Source of the DNA: CAYVAP01 sp964343195
GTDB taxonomy: Bacteria > Bacteroidota > Bacteroidia > J057
Assembly: GCA_964343195.1 (NCBI GenBank)
Contig: CAYFIR010000093.1
Location: 1 to 27,745 of the forward strand
DNA: 27,745 nt
Direction: 5' to 3'
Below, one piece after another: positions 1-6,884 of this stretch (positions are counted from its first letter, which is position 1; the number at the start of each line of letters is the position of its first letter). The notes under the pieces are model-generated. The model worked only from the letters and a program-made list of their open reading frames with translations. It was not told where the DNA came from and made no database searches. A program made the position numbers and the translations under genes.

Positions 1-418
1 CCGCTATCGAGTTTCTGCCTAAAATCAGTTGAGTAAAACCCGAAACTCACGTTAGGGTAAGTAAGAGCCCAAAAATAACTATATCTTAGAGGTATGAAGG
101 AAATGGAGGTATGAAGGCCTTAAGCAGCGCTTTGCCTCCATTTCCTCATATACTTTATACCTATATAACTCTGTCCAACTACTTATTCGGTATCAGTTGT
201 AACTCTTGAGTAGAGGCTGTCGAATCTCCCTCATACCTCGGTTGTAGGACAGTTTTTACATTGACCATTTTAACCCCCTAGTTCCCCCTCAAGGGAGATT
301 TCGCGCGGCGTTTGGATCTTCTTGCCCCGTCCGTTTGCCCCTTGTCGAAGATTCCGGTTCATCGGAAAGGGAGGTGAGGGTGAAAAACGCTTGCTCCGGA
401 GGAATTTAGACCTACACC
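1..418. other. Non-coding left end with small inverted repeats
   Basis: I see no convincing gene here. The short open frame across 270-461 (minus) is arginine/proline-rich and low-complexity, and it overlaps the end of the acetyltransferase gene, so I do not call it. The stretch holds a strong inverted repeat at 93-150, two copies of CCTCATACC (229-237 and 417-425), a C-run/G-run mini-palindrome around 276-299 (CCCCCTCAAGGGAG), and a small stem TTCCG/CGGAA near 351-366. The region looks like accumulated intergenic repeat material. A remnant of a gene entering from the left cannot be excluded. Confidence 0.6.
93..150. repeat. Imperfect inverted repeat (16 bp stem, one bulge)
   Basis: The left arm GGAAATGGAGG (99-109) is perfectly complementary to CCTCCATTTCC (135-145). 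After one bulged A (98), TATGA (93-97) pairs with TCATA (146-150). The 25-nt loop (110-134) contains further short palindromes (AAGGCCTT, AGCGCT). No T-run follows directly on either strand, so a REP-like element or transcript-end structure fits better than a classic intrinsic terminator. Confidence 0.6.
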
Positions 419-1048
419 TCATACCTTCTTTTCCTTCTCTTTCTCTCGGAGCCGCTCCCATTCATGTGAGGTCATGCTAAAGATTTCGAGGTCAACCTCC
501 TGGTCTTTCACCGTTCCGGCATTGCGTTGCAGGCCTTCCCAGTTGAAGCGTAGACGGATAGGCACGGCCTGACTCCGAAAATTATTGGTAGCGCATTTGA
601 TCAGCACCTTGAAAACCCTGGCTTCGGAAAATACATAATCCAGACAGCCTACCACGGCACGGGTTACAATTCCTTTCCCCTGGGCTTGAAGTGTCAGCCA
701 ATACCCAATAGAGATCTGACGAAGCTTTCGATCCCCTTCGTTGAAATCAAGCAGGCCTACCAGTCGATCATTATGCCAGATCCCATACACCCATCCTCCA
801 TCAAACACATCGCGATAGCTCACCCTTTTGACGAAGTCAGCGGCATCTTCGCGGTTGTGGATCAGGTCGATCCAGCTAAGCCAGCCTTCGAGGTGAGATC
901 GGTTGATCTCAATCATGGCATAGATGGGGTCAGCGTCTTCCACCTTTAGTTCGCGCAGCATTACCTCATCGTCCACACGCAGCTCTGGAGCTGGCTTGTA
1001 GAAGAGGGGACGTATGGCTCCTTTCAGTAGGTTGGAAGGTTTTCTCAT
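419..1048 (-). CDS. GNAT family N-acetyltransferase (RimJ/RimL-like)
   Basis: This 209-residue protein has the length and motif order of RimJ/RimL-type acetyltransferases, which move an acetyl group from acetyl-CoA to an amine such as a ribosomal-protein N-terminus or a small molecule. The acetyl-CoA pyrophosphate loop is Q121-A-Q-G124-K-G126 after the strand ISIGYWL. The family's late motif N-x-x-S-x-x-V-P-x-R-L-x-F-x-x-EG is present at about 156-172, with Arg167 where Gly is more usual. The C-terminus ends in a Lys/Glu-rich tail. The ATG at 1046-1048 gives the normal N-terminal length. The substrate cannot be read from sequence. The stop codon overlaps a copy of the repeated 9-mer CCTCATACC. 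The next gene upstream (HAD phosphatase, same strand) ends 60 nt away, so co-transcription is possible. Confidence 0.85.
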   Translation of the reverse strand: MRKPSNLLKGAIRPLFYKPAPELRVDDEVMLRELKVEDADPIYAMIEINRSHLEGWLSWIDLIHNREDAADFVKRVSYRDVFDGGWVYGIWHNDRLVGLLDFNEGDRKLRQISIGYWLTLQAQGKGIVTRAVVGCLDYVFSEARVFKVLIKCATNNFRSQAVPIRLRFNWEGLQRNAGTVKDQEVDLEIFSMTSHEWERLREKEKEKKV

Positions 1049-1108
1049 GCGCGATAGGTTCGGGATGAAAGTTGCAAGTAAAGATCAACAATCATTCCAT
1101 ATCGCGAT

Positions 1109-1963
1109 TTATTCCCCATCGGCGTAATTTGCGAGGTAATTGACCACACTATCTGCCTGATTGGTTCCAATCTGGGTCGTAGCCAGTGCCTTCAACTCCG
1201 GTTTGGCATTCTCCATGGCCACGGCCTGTCCTGCCAGTTGGAACATGCTGACGTCATTAAGGTTGTCTCCAAATACCGTCAATTGATCAGAAGTAAGGCC
1301 CAGTTCCTTCAGGATTATCCTGATGGCGCCTCCTTTGGTAGCGGATTCGTCATGAACGGATAGCCAGAACCACTCCGGGGAATACCAGTTTTCGTAAAAG
1401 TAGATGTGGAGCAACTCCCCAAAGCGGGCTCGCAGCTGTTTTTCCAGTTCCTTGAGCGGGGCTTCCCGTTCCAGCACATTGAAGCAGATTACTTTTTCAT
1501 GCATGACAGAAGATAAGTCATCGACGACCATCAGGCGTTCATCTCCTTCTGTCACTCGATCCTGCTGGTACCATCTCATGGCCTCATTGGTGATGCGGTC
1601 CATGTATAAGTGGTCCTTCCCTTCGTGGTAGGTCGAAATAAAGGGGTGAAACCCTGCATCACGGATCAGCTCCAGGATGTCCAGATCCCTGGGTTTGTTG
1701 ACCCCGTTTACCGCATGGTGCTTTCCCGTATTAAAATCCGATAGATAAGCCCCATTTGAACAGACCACTGGCAGGGTGATGGGAAGATCCTTCAGGATCT
1801 GTTTTACAGACACGATGCTACGAGCGGTCGCAATCGTGAAGGGAAAACCATCCTCAAGAAGGTTGGTCAGCGTTTCGCGGGCATGAGGAGACAAAGTCGC
1901 ATCGTCCTGTAGGAGAGTCCCATCGAGGTCGGATACGAAAAGTCCTTTGGGAGGAGTGTGCAT
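1109..1963 (-). CDS. Cof-type HAD-IIB family hydrolase (sugar-phosphate/nucleotide phosphatase-like)
   Basis: All four HAD motifs are readable: motif I SDLDGT with nucleophile Asp12 and acid/base Asp14; motif II ATAR around Thr46; Lys210 in the ATKGGA segment; and motif IV GDNLND (232-237) supplying Mg-binding acids. The large insert between motifs II and III (about 80-190) is the C2 cap of the Cof/YidA group, cytosolic enzymes that hydrolyse small phosphate esters. I start at the ATG at 1961-1963, giving 284 residues, the usual length. The open frame continues 42 codons upstream, but that extension is basic, unlike the family, and lies before the conserved first strand. The substrate is not predictable; several members act on FMN, pyridoxal phosphate or sugar phosphates. 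Confidence 0.85.
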   Translation of the reverse strand: MHTPPKGLFVSDLDGTLLQDDATLSPHARETLTNLLEDGFPFTIATARSIVSVKQILKDLPITLPVVCSNGAYLSDFNTGKHHAVNGVNKPRDLDILELIRDAGFHPFISTYHEGKDHLYMDRITNEAMRWYQQDRVTEGDERLMVVDDLSSVMHEKVICFNVLEREAPLKELEKQLRARFGELLHIYFYENWYSPEWFWLSVHDESATKGGAIRIILKELGLTSDQLTVFGDNLNDVSMFQLAGQAVAMENAKPELKALATTQIGTNQADSVVNYLANYADGE

Positions 1964-2254
1964 GGAATTGGATTCGGTATTTTGGCTGCAAAAGGTACGA
2001 AAAAGACGCAGTATGAGCAGGGGAATTCGCCTCGTTTTTATCAGGTTGGATTTAGGATATATGGCTTGCGGCTCTGGCCAAATCGTCATGGGTCTTTGTG
2101 ACTGTTGGCAAATGCCAGGTTCATTCGGTGGTTCCGGTCATGTTTGTGGTAGATCCATGAGCCCTTTGTTGCCAAAGGTTAACTGAGCAAGTACGGAAAT
2201 AGTGGAGCATGCAGCATTTGGTTGCCGTGGTACGTTGTGGAAGAAAACACTCTG
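1964..2254. other. Divergent intergenic region
   Basis: About 290 nt separate the divergent HAD hydrolase and lipoprotein genes, so promoters for both should lie here. I looked for the Bacteroidota -7 element TAnnTTTG on both strands and found only imperfect matches. No strong hairpin or small gene is evident. Confidence 0.4.
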
Positions 2255-2701
2255 ATGAACATCAAACTCACCTTCCTGACCTGCTGCCTGTCACTCCTGG
2301 CGTTGACCAGTTGCAACTTATTTAAGGATGCTCCTGAACCCGATTTTCGTGATCAGTATGTCGGTAACTATGAGGTTCAGCGCGAATATTACCAGGGCGA
2401 AGTAGGTGGGGACACCACCATCAAACGAATTGAGACCATAGTGATGGAAGTGCACTACTCTGAATCGGACTCCATGCTCGTATATCCTGGCTATGACCAC
2501 ATGCCTACGATCTGGTTTGATGATCGATATCAGTTTGCCATCAGAAGGGGGGGGGATTTCTTTCAAATGTTTTCCTCTGGCGTACCCCTTACCTTGTTGA
2601 AAGGGGGATTCATTGGGGAGGATTCAGTATTCATACATGGCCATTATGAGATGGAAGACTACTTTACCACAGAAATAGTCGCTGGAAAGCGGGTGGAATA
2701 G
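2255..2701 (+). CDS. Small predicted lipoprotein, function unknown
   Basis: This 148-residue protein starts MNIKLTFLTCCLSLLALTSC, a lipoprotein signal peptide with lipobox L-T-S-C at 17-20, so Cys20 should be the lipidated residue. The mature part begins NLFKDAPEPDF and has alternating polar/hydrophobic stretches suggesting beta strands, with segments YVGNYEVQREYY and, near the end, FIHGHYEMEDYFTTEIVAGK. This resembles small single-domain periplasmic or outer-membrane lipoproteins common in Bacteroidota, but I recognise no named family. The ATG at 2255 is preferred to the upstream TTG at 2222 because it places the signal peptide at the N-terminus. It lies 90 nt upstream of the DUF2207 gene on the same strand and may share its transcript. 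Confidence 0.7.
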   Translation: MNIKLTFLTCCLSLLALTSCNLFKDAPEPDFRDQYVGNYEVQREYYQGEVGGDTTIKRIETIVMEVHYSESDSMLVYPGYDHMPTIWFDDRYQFAIRRGGDFFQMFSSGVPLTLLKGGFIGEDSVFIHGHYEMEDYFTTEIVAGKRVE

Positions 2702-2791
2702 GCGGTTCCCTGTTTGGAGATTTGAACCCTTGGCTTTTTCTCCGGTCATTTACTCTAGCAACAGCTTTTTGAACCTTAAAAAGATCCTGCT

Positions 2792-4411
2792 ATGAGAAAA
2801 TGGTGGCCGATGTCTATTGTGTTGTTACTGAGCCTGATTGTCCTCCCTAAGGATGGCTGGGCCAAGAAGCGCTATATCGTTGACGGGTACCAGGTTGAGC
2901 TGAACCTCCGTACGGATGGCTCTGTACAAGTGCGGGAAAAAATTAGCTTCCTTTTCCAGGAAGGCGAATTCAGCTATGCCTACCGCAAAATCAAAGGCTC
3001 TTCGATTGATTCCATTTCGGATATGCGCATTACCAGCGAGGACGCGGCTGTCCTGAGCGTAGAACGAAAGGGGGGCTCCAGTTTTCGCTGGAACTTTGAA
3101 CCGCGAGAGGAACCCGCCACTTTTCTCCTGGAGTACGTCGCCCACGGCGTTCTCATTTCCGAAGGGCCCAACAACGAACTCAACTGGTGGGCGGTAGGCC
3201 AGGAATGGGACGTACCTGTTACCAATGTGTCCGTTACCGTAACCTTGCCCTACACAGATCTGACGCAGGATTCCCTGATGCTAAAGTCTGACCCGGATCA
3301 GATTTCATTTGCCGGGGCAAATCCTGAGATTTCCTTTTCCCAGTCTCGGGTCGCCCCGGAGAAGGGATACCGGATCGGGATTGCCTTTCCCGAGCGGCTG
3401 AAAGTCATCGAGGATCACACCCTGCGCAATACCATATTGTGGGCCCTTGGCCTCGGTTTCCTTGGGCTGATTGGAGCTATTTTCGGTTGGGAACGCCCCC
3501 CCAAGGTGGAGGTAAAGCCCCGCAGCACGGATCAGCAGCCAGAACTCTCCCTTGGCCAGGCGGGCCATCTGTACCACGTTGAAGACATGGGACGTTCCCG
3601 GCTTTTCAACGGAATGATCTTTTCGCTGGCCCAGCGGGGGCATCTGAAACTACGCACAGAGGAAGCCGAAAAGTGGTACCTGGAAGATCAGGCATTTGCC
3701 GAAGAGATCGACCTGGACGGCGACCTGACAGAGCAGGAGTATCGACTACTCCGAGAGTTGAAGAAGCAGCCGAATTTGAAAAAGTTTGGGGAAAAGGCCC
3801 ATAAGTTCCGCTCCGAGGAACTGAAGGAACTGCGTCAGGAACTGGTCAAGGCAGGCTCCTATCGTTCGCTCAGGGAGAAAATGCAGACCTGGTTGCCCAC
3901 CGGTGGCATACTAATAGTTGCAGGGCTGGTCAGCCTATGGCTGATCCCACAGCCCTGGACCGGACCTTTGGCAGGCCTACAGATCGGAGTGGGACTGGCT
4001 GGCCTGATCGTAGGATCACAGCGATATGTGCTCACCGAGAAGGGAACCCGGCAGCGGTCGGAGGTTAAATCCTATGCCACCAACCTTCGCCGAGAAATCG
4101 ACGGACTGCGCAATACCGGGCAGAGCGGCGAGGCGGTTCGAAAGCTGCTAAAGCACCTGCCCTGGCTATCCCTGGACGAAAAAGTCAATGAGCAATGGCT
4201 CAAAAAGCTCCAGAAAACCCTGAAAGACTCCGACGAACAGATTGTACTCCCCGACTGGCTGGTCGATCCAACAGGTGAACTGACCATCAACGACGCATTT
4301 GCAGCCTTTACGCCCATGATGATCGTCTTTACCCAGAGCAGTGCCGCCGCCGGAGCGGCTGGAGCCGGTGCTGCTGGAGGTGGCGCAGGCGGCGGCGGCG
4401 GTGCCGGTTGA
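2792..4411 (+). CDS. DUF2207-family predicted membrane protein
   Basis: This 539-residue protein has a signal sequence (1-24, ending GWA-KK), then the extracytoplasmic beta-rich DUF2207 domain (about 25-205), recognised by its start Y-x-V-x-L-x-L-x-x-DGS-x-x-V-x-E and by ELNWW. A transmembrane segment follows at about 213-233. A cytoplasmic helical region (250-365) contains a winged-helix-like stretch (LFNGMIFSLAQRGHLKL). Two more transmembrane segments lie at about 369-385 and 391-408, followed by a charged helical domain (410-500). The C-terminus is a low-complexity Ala/Gly tail (518-539), typical of the family, where a flexible Gly-rich end is common. The molecular function of DUF2207 proteins is not established. 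The ATG at 2792 gives a normal signal peptide. Confidence 0.8.
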   Translation: MRKWWPMSIVLLLSLIVLPKDGWAKKRYIVDGYQVELNLRTDGSVQVREKISFLFQEGEFSYAYRKIKGSSIDSISDMRITSEDAAVLSVERKGGSSFRWNFEPREEPATFLLEYVAHGVLISEGPNNELNWWAVGQEWDVPVTNVSVTVTLPYTDLTQDSLMLKSDPDQISFAGANPEISFSQSRVAPEKGYRIGIAFPERLKVIEDHTLRNTILWALGLGFLGLIGAIFGWERPPKVEVKPRSTDQQPELSLGQAGHLYHVEDMGRSRLFNGMIFSLAQRGHLKLRTEEAEKWYLEDQAFAEEIDLDGDLTEQEYRLLRELKKQPNLKKFGEKAHKFRSEELKELRQELVKAGSYRSLREKMQTWLPTGGILIVAGLVSLWLIPQPWTGPLAGLQIGVGLAGLIVGSQRYVLTEKGTRQRSEVKSYATNLRREIDGLRNTGQSGEAVRKLLKHLPWLSLDEKVNEQWLKKLQKTLKDSDEQIVLPDWLVDPTGELTINDAFAAFTPMMIVFTQSSAAAGAAGAGAAGGGAGGGGGAG

Positions 4412-4475
4412 TCTAAAGTCTATTATGGGGAATACGGCAGGATATTGAAACCCCCTGGAAGCCAGAAAAGTACCC

Positions 4476-4531
4476 AATTACGAATTACGAATTACGAATT
4501 ACGAATTACGAATTACGAATTACGAATTACG
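4476..4531. repeat. Heptanucleotide tandem repeat, (AATTACG) x 8
   Basis: Eight uninterrupted, identical copies of AATTACG run from 4476 to 4531, followed by a decayed copy (AATTATC, 4532-4538). The array lies in the convergent gap between the DUF2207 gene (ends 4411) and the GH43 gene (ends 4585). Perfect identity suggests recent slippage expansion, so copy number is likely variable between strains. The non-coding position argues against phase variation of a protein. Confidence 0.95.
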
Positions 4532-4560
4532 AATTATCGATCACGTTGAGCGAAGCGAAA

Positions 4561-4575
4561 TCCCGCGAAGCGGGA
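4561..4575 (-). terminator. Short GC hairpin next to the GH43 stop codon
   Basis: TCCCGC (4561-4566) pairs with GCGGGA (4570-4575) around a 3-nt loop, 9 nt beyond the end of the GH43 gene. In the minus direction only a short T stretch (ATTTCG) follows, so this is a weak terminator candidate. It could equally be part of the repeat block that includes the tandem array and the AATCACGAAT motif at 4576-4585. Confidence 0.35.
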
Positions 4576-4584
4576 AATCACGAA

Positions 4585-6699
4585 TCACTCCCCCACAGCC
4601 GTCCACTGAAAGCAGGCCCCACCCTGGTGGTCGGGCCTTGCCCCTCGGGCATCAGCAGAACACAGGCTATTGGCTCCCGGATCGACGAATAGGTAGCGGT
4701 GGTTGTAGAGCGACATCAGCATGATGTCCCCGTTGAGCATATCCTGCCACTGAAAGGTAGAGGCATCGCCCTGATCTTCGGGCTCGATGCGGACCTCGGC
4801 CAGTCCCGCGTGGCCTTTGATCGATACAAATCCTCCGTTGGCGACCGATTGCAAGGCAATGCGCCCATTGCCTCGATCAATCACACGAAACTTGGCGGCA
4901 TCTCCTTCTGCCATGGGGCTATTGGGATCCACAGGGCGGAGGTAGTTGCGCCAGTTCGCCAGTACGGTGTTGTCCGCCAGGCTTTTCAGCGTTATGACCT
5001 GTCCGTTGGGAATGGTCCGGTTGAGGGCCTCACAACGCGATTCATCCACGTCGAAATAATTGAAATCCGCATAGCCGCCTTCCTTCCCACGGGTGTTGTA
5101 ATTGAACAGCGCATAGCGCACTCCCTGGAAGGTGCGTAGCTGGTACGGCAGGAGAATGCTTCCTCCCATTTCGTGAAAGTCTTCGCCGTCCAGGCTGTAG
5201 CCGAGTTTGCCCCGGTCCTTGGTGAAGTCACAGTAGGCCTTGAACCAGATTTTGTCCTGATCCAGCGAAAGGGTCAGCCGCTCCTGCTCCTGCTGATCGT
5301 AATAGCGGATTTCGAGGCCATCCTTGGTTTTGGCGACTCCGATCCAGGCATAAGGCAAGTTGAGCAGTGCCAGCCCTGCGATGTCGCCTCGTTTCAAGCC
5401 TGAAAGATCAAGTTCTGTCGTGGCAAATGACTCTGGGCCGATTCCTCGTTGGGTAAGGGTGTTACGCGCGTTCCAAAAGCTGTCTGCTGGCAAAGAATGC
5501 AGGCGGAGGTAGCCGGGCCGCTCGTTCAGTGACCATTTGTCCTCTACGGGCACGTGGTTCCACTGCCAGGCATTCTTCAATTCGGGCCCGCTGAAATCGT
5601 CGTCCCGTTCGAAAGGAGCTGATGGCTCAGAGCTGTAGCCGGTGTTGGGCTTGACCCAGGTGCGGGGATTGCGGGTGAGGTTACCCGGTAGCCCAAAGTA
5701 AGGCCAGCCATCCTGCCAGGTTACTGGTGAAAGACCGGTTACGCGCCCGACAGAATTGTAATCCAGCATGGACCAACCCCACCATTCGCCCGTCTGGGTC
5801 TGGACGATGCCCCCCTGGTGCATGGGGATGCAGCCAACGTAGTTTTCGTCGTAGTGAATGATGTCGTAGGGCGGGCCGCTGCGGGTGTTGAAGATGCGCA
5901 TGCGTTGCCCGACGCCGAAGCTTTCCTCTGCGCTGATGACCTGCACTTCGTAGGGGCCATAGGGATCATCGGCCCGTAGGCATACCTGGTAGCAGAGCGG
6001 GTCGTAGTTGGTATTGGTGATGTAGTATTTGCCGTCGATCTTGTAAATGTGGCTGCCCTCTCCGGCTCCACTTCCCGCCTCGATGATGACACGCTCCGTA
6101 CCGGGCACCACATCCATCAGGTCCTGAGTCAGTTGCACCATGCGCACCTCTCGGTAGCCCCAGACGGAGTAGATCTTCCCGTCGTCGTCGAAAAGGATGG
6201 TGAGGTCATGCAACTTGGCGTTCATCGTCTTGTGCTGCCAGGTGCCACGTGGATCGGTGGTATAGTAAATCTGCGTACCGTAGCCGTTGACATTCGAGAA
6301 AATGTAGAAGGTGTCGTTGTGAAAGCGGATACAAGGTGCCCAGATGCCCTGGCCGTAGAAGTCCTTTCCGTCCTCCATTCGCAGCTCTGGCCCCATATCA
6401 AGGCGCGGCGCGGCATAGCTGATCAGTTCCCAGTTGACCATGTCTTTGGAATGCAGCACGGGAAGGCCCGGCATGGTGTGCATGGTCGTGCCGGTCAGGT
6501 AGTAGTCATCTCCGACGCGGATCATGTCCGGATCCGAAAATTCCTCATAAAACAGCGGATTGGTAAAGGTGCCGTTCCCATTGTCGGCGACCCAGGTCTG
6601 TCCGTCACAGGCTTCCTGAGCGACAGAGTGGATAATGGGCATGAGGCTCAAAAATAGCAGGAGACAGATCTTGATTTTGAGATGTGATTGTTGGCGCAT
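4585..6699 (-). CDS. Secreted GH43 glycoside hydrolase with C-terminal beta-sandwich and fascin-like beta-trefoil
   Basis: This 704-residue protein has a signal peptide (1-27, cleavage probably after SVA). The five-bladed GH43 catalytic domain (about 45-350) shows the family triad: general base Asp56 in SDPDMI, pKa-tuning Asp165 in HDLTILFDDDG, and general acid Glu214 in GEGSHIYK. A concanavalin-like beta-sandwich (about 366-556) follows, as in GH43 beta-xylosidases. The last 140 residues are three similar units (566-607, 611-653, 656-701), each beginning with a V/I-x-L-x-S strand and ending in F-R-V or F-Q-W, the pattern of a fascin/ricin-type beta-trefoil that could bind sugar. Known GH43 activities are beta-xylosidase, alpha-arabinofuranosidase and exo-galactanase; I cannot choose. 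No T9SS sorting domain is present, so export is probably by Sec only. It is divergent from the pectate lyase gene, with 185 nt between starts. Confidence 0.88.
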   Translation of the reverse strand: MRQQSHLKIKICLLLFLSLMPIIHSVAQEACDGQTWVADNGNGTFTNPLFYEEFSDPDMIRVGDDYYLTGTTMHTMPGLPVLHSKDMVNWELISYAAPRLDMGPELRMEDGKDFYGQGIWAPCIRFHNDTFYIFSNVNGYGTQIYYTTDPRGTWQHKTMNAKLHDLTILFDDDGKIYSVWGYREVRMVQLTQDLMDVVPGTERVIIEAGSGAGEGSHIYKIDGKYYITNTNYDPLCYQVCLRADDPYGPYEVQVISAEESFGVGQRMRIFNTRSGPPYDIIHYDENYVGCIPMHQGGIVQTQTGEWWGWSMLDYNSVGRVTGLSPVTWQDGWPYFGLPGNLTRNPRTWVKPNTGYSSEPSAPFERDDDFSGPELKNAWQWNHVPVEDKWSLNERPGYLRLHSLPADSFWNARNTLTQRGIGPESFATTELDLSGLKRGDIAGLALLNLPYAWIGVAKTKDGLEIRYYDQQEQERLTLSLDQDKIWFKAYCDFTKDRGKLGYSLDGEDFHEMGGSILLPYQLRTFQGVRYALFNYNTRGKEGGYADFNYFDVDESRCEALNRTIPNGQVITLKSLADNTVLANWRNYLRPVDPNSPMAEGDAAKFRVIDRGNGRIALQSVANGGFVSIKGHAGLAEVRIEPEDQGDASTFQWQDMLNGDIMLMSLYNHRYLFVDPGANSLCSADARGARPDHQGGACFQWTAVGE

Positions 6700-6884
6700 A
6701 GGATCTTTGATTCAATGTAGAAGAAACCCTGAAAAGATAGGAAAGTGCCATGAAACCGAATGAATATTCTCGGGACATCGGGCGAATCTGAATAAAGAAT
6801 GTCGATTCAGGCGAGGTGCTCGAAAGGATTAATGGGGTAATTATCGTATCCAACCTACTGGAATACTACCAAGTCTAATTCGCT

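Noticed and set aside
270..461. 63-residue open frame on the minus strand
   Set aside because: Arg/Pro/Ser-rich, low-complexity, overlaps the acetyltransferase end and a palindromic repeat area; no family resemblance.
1964..2089. 42-codon N-terminal extension of the HAD hydrolase
   Set aside because: It precedes the conserved first beta strand and is unlike the family; the internal ATG gives the normal length.
4476..4531. CRISPR array
   Set aside because: The 7-bp units are contiguous with no spacers, so this is a microsatellite-like tandem repeat.
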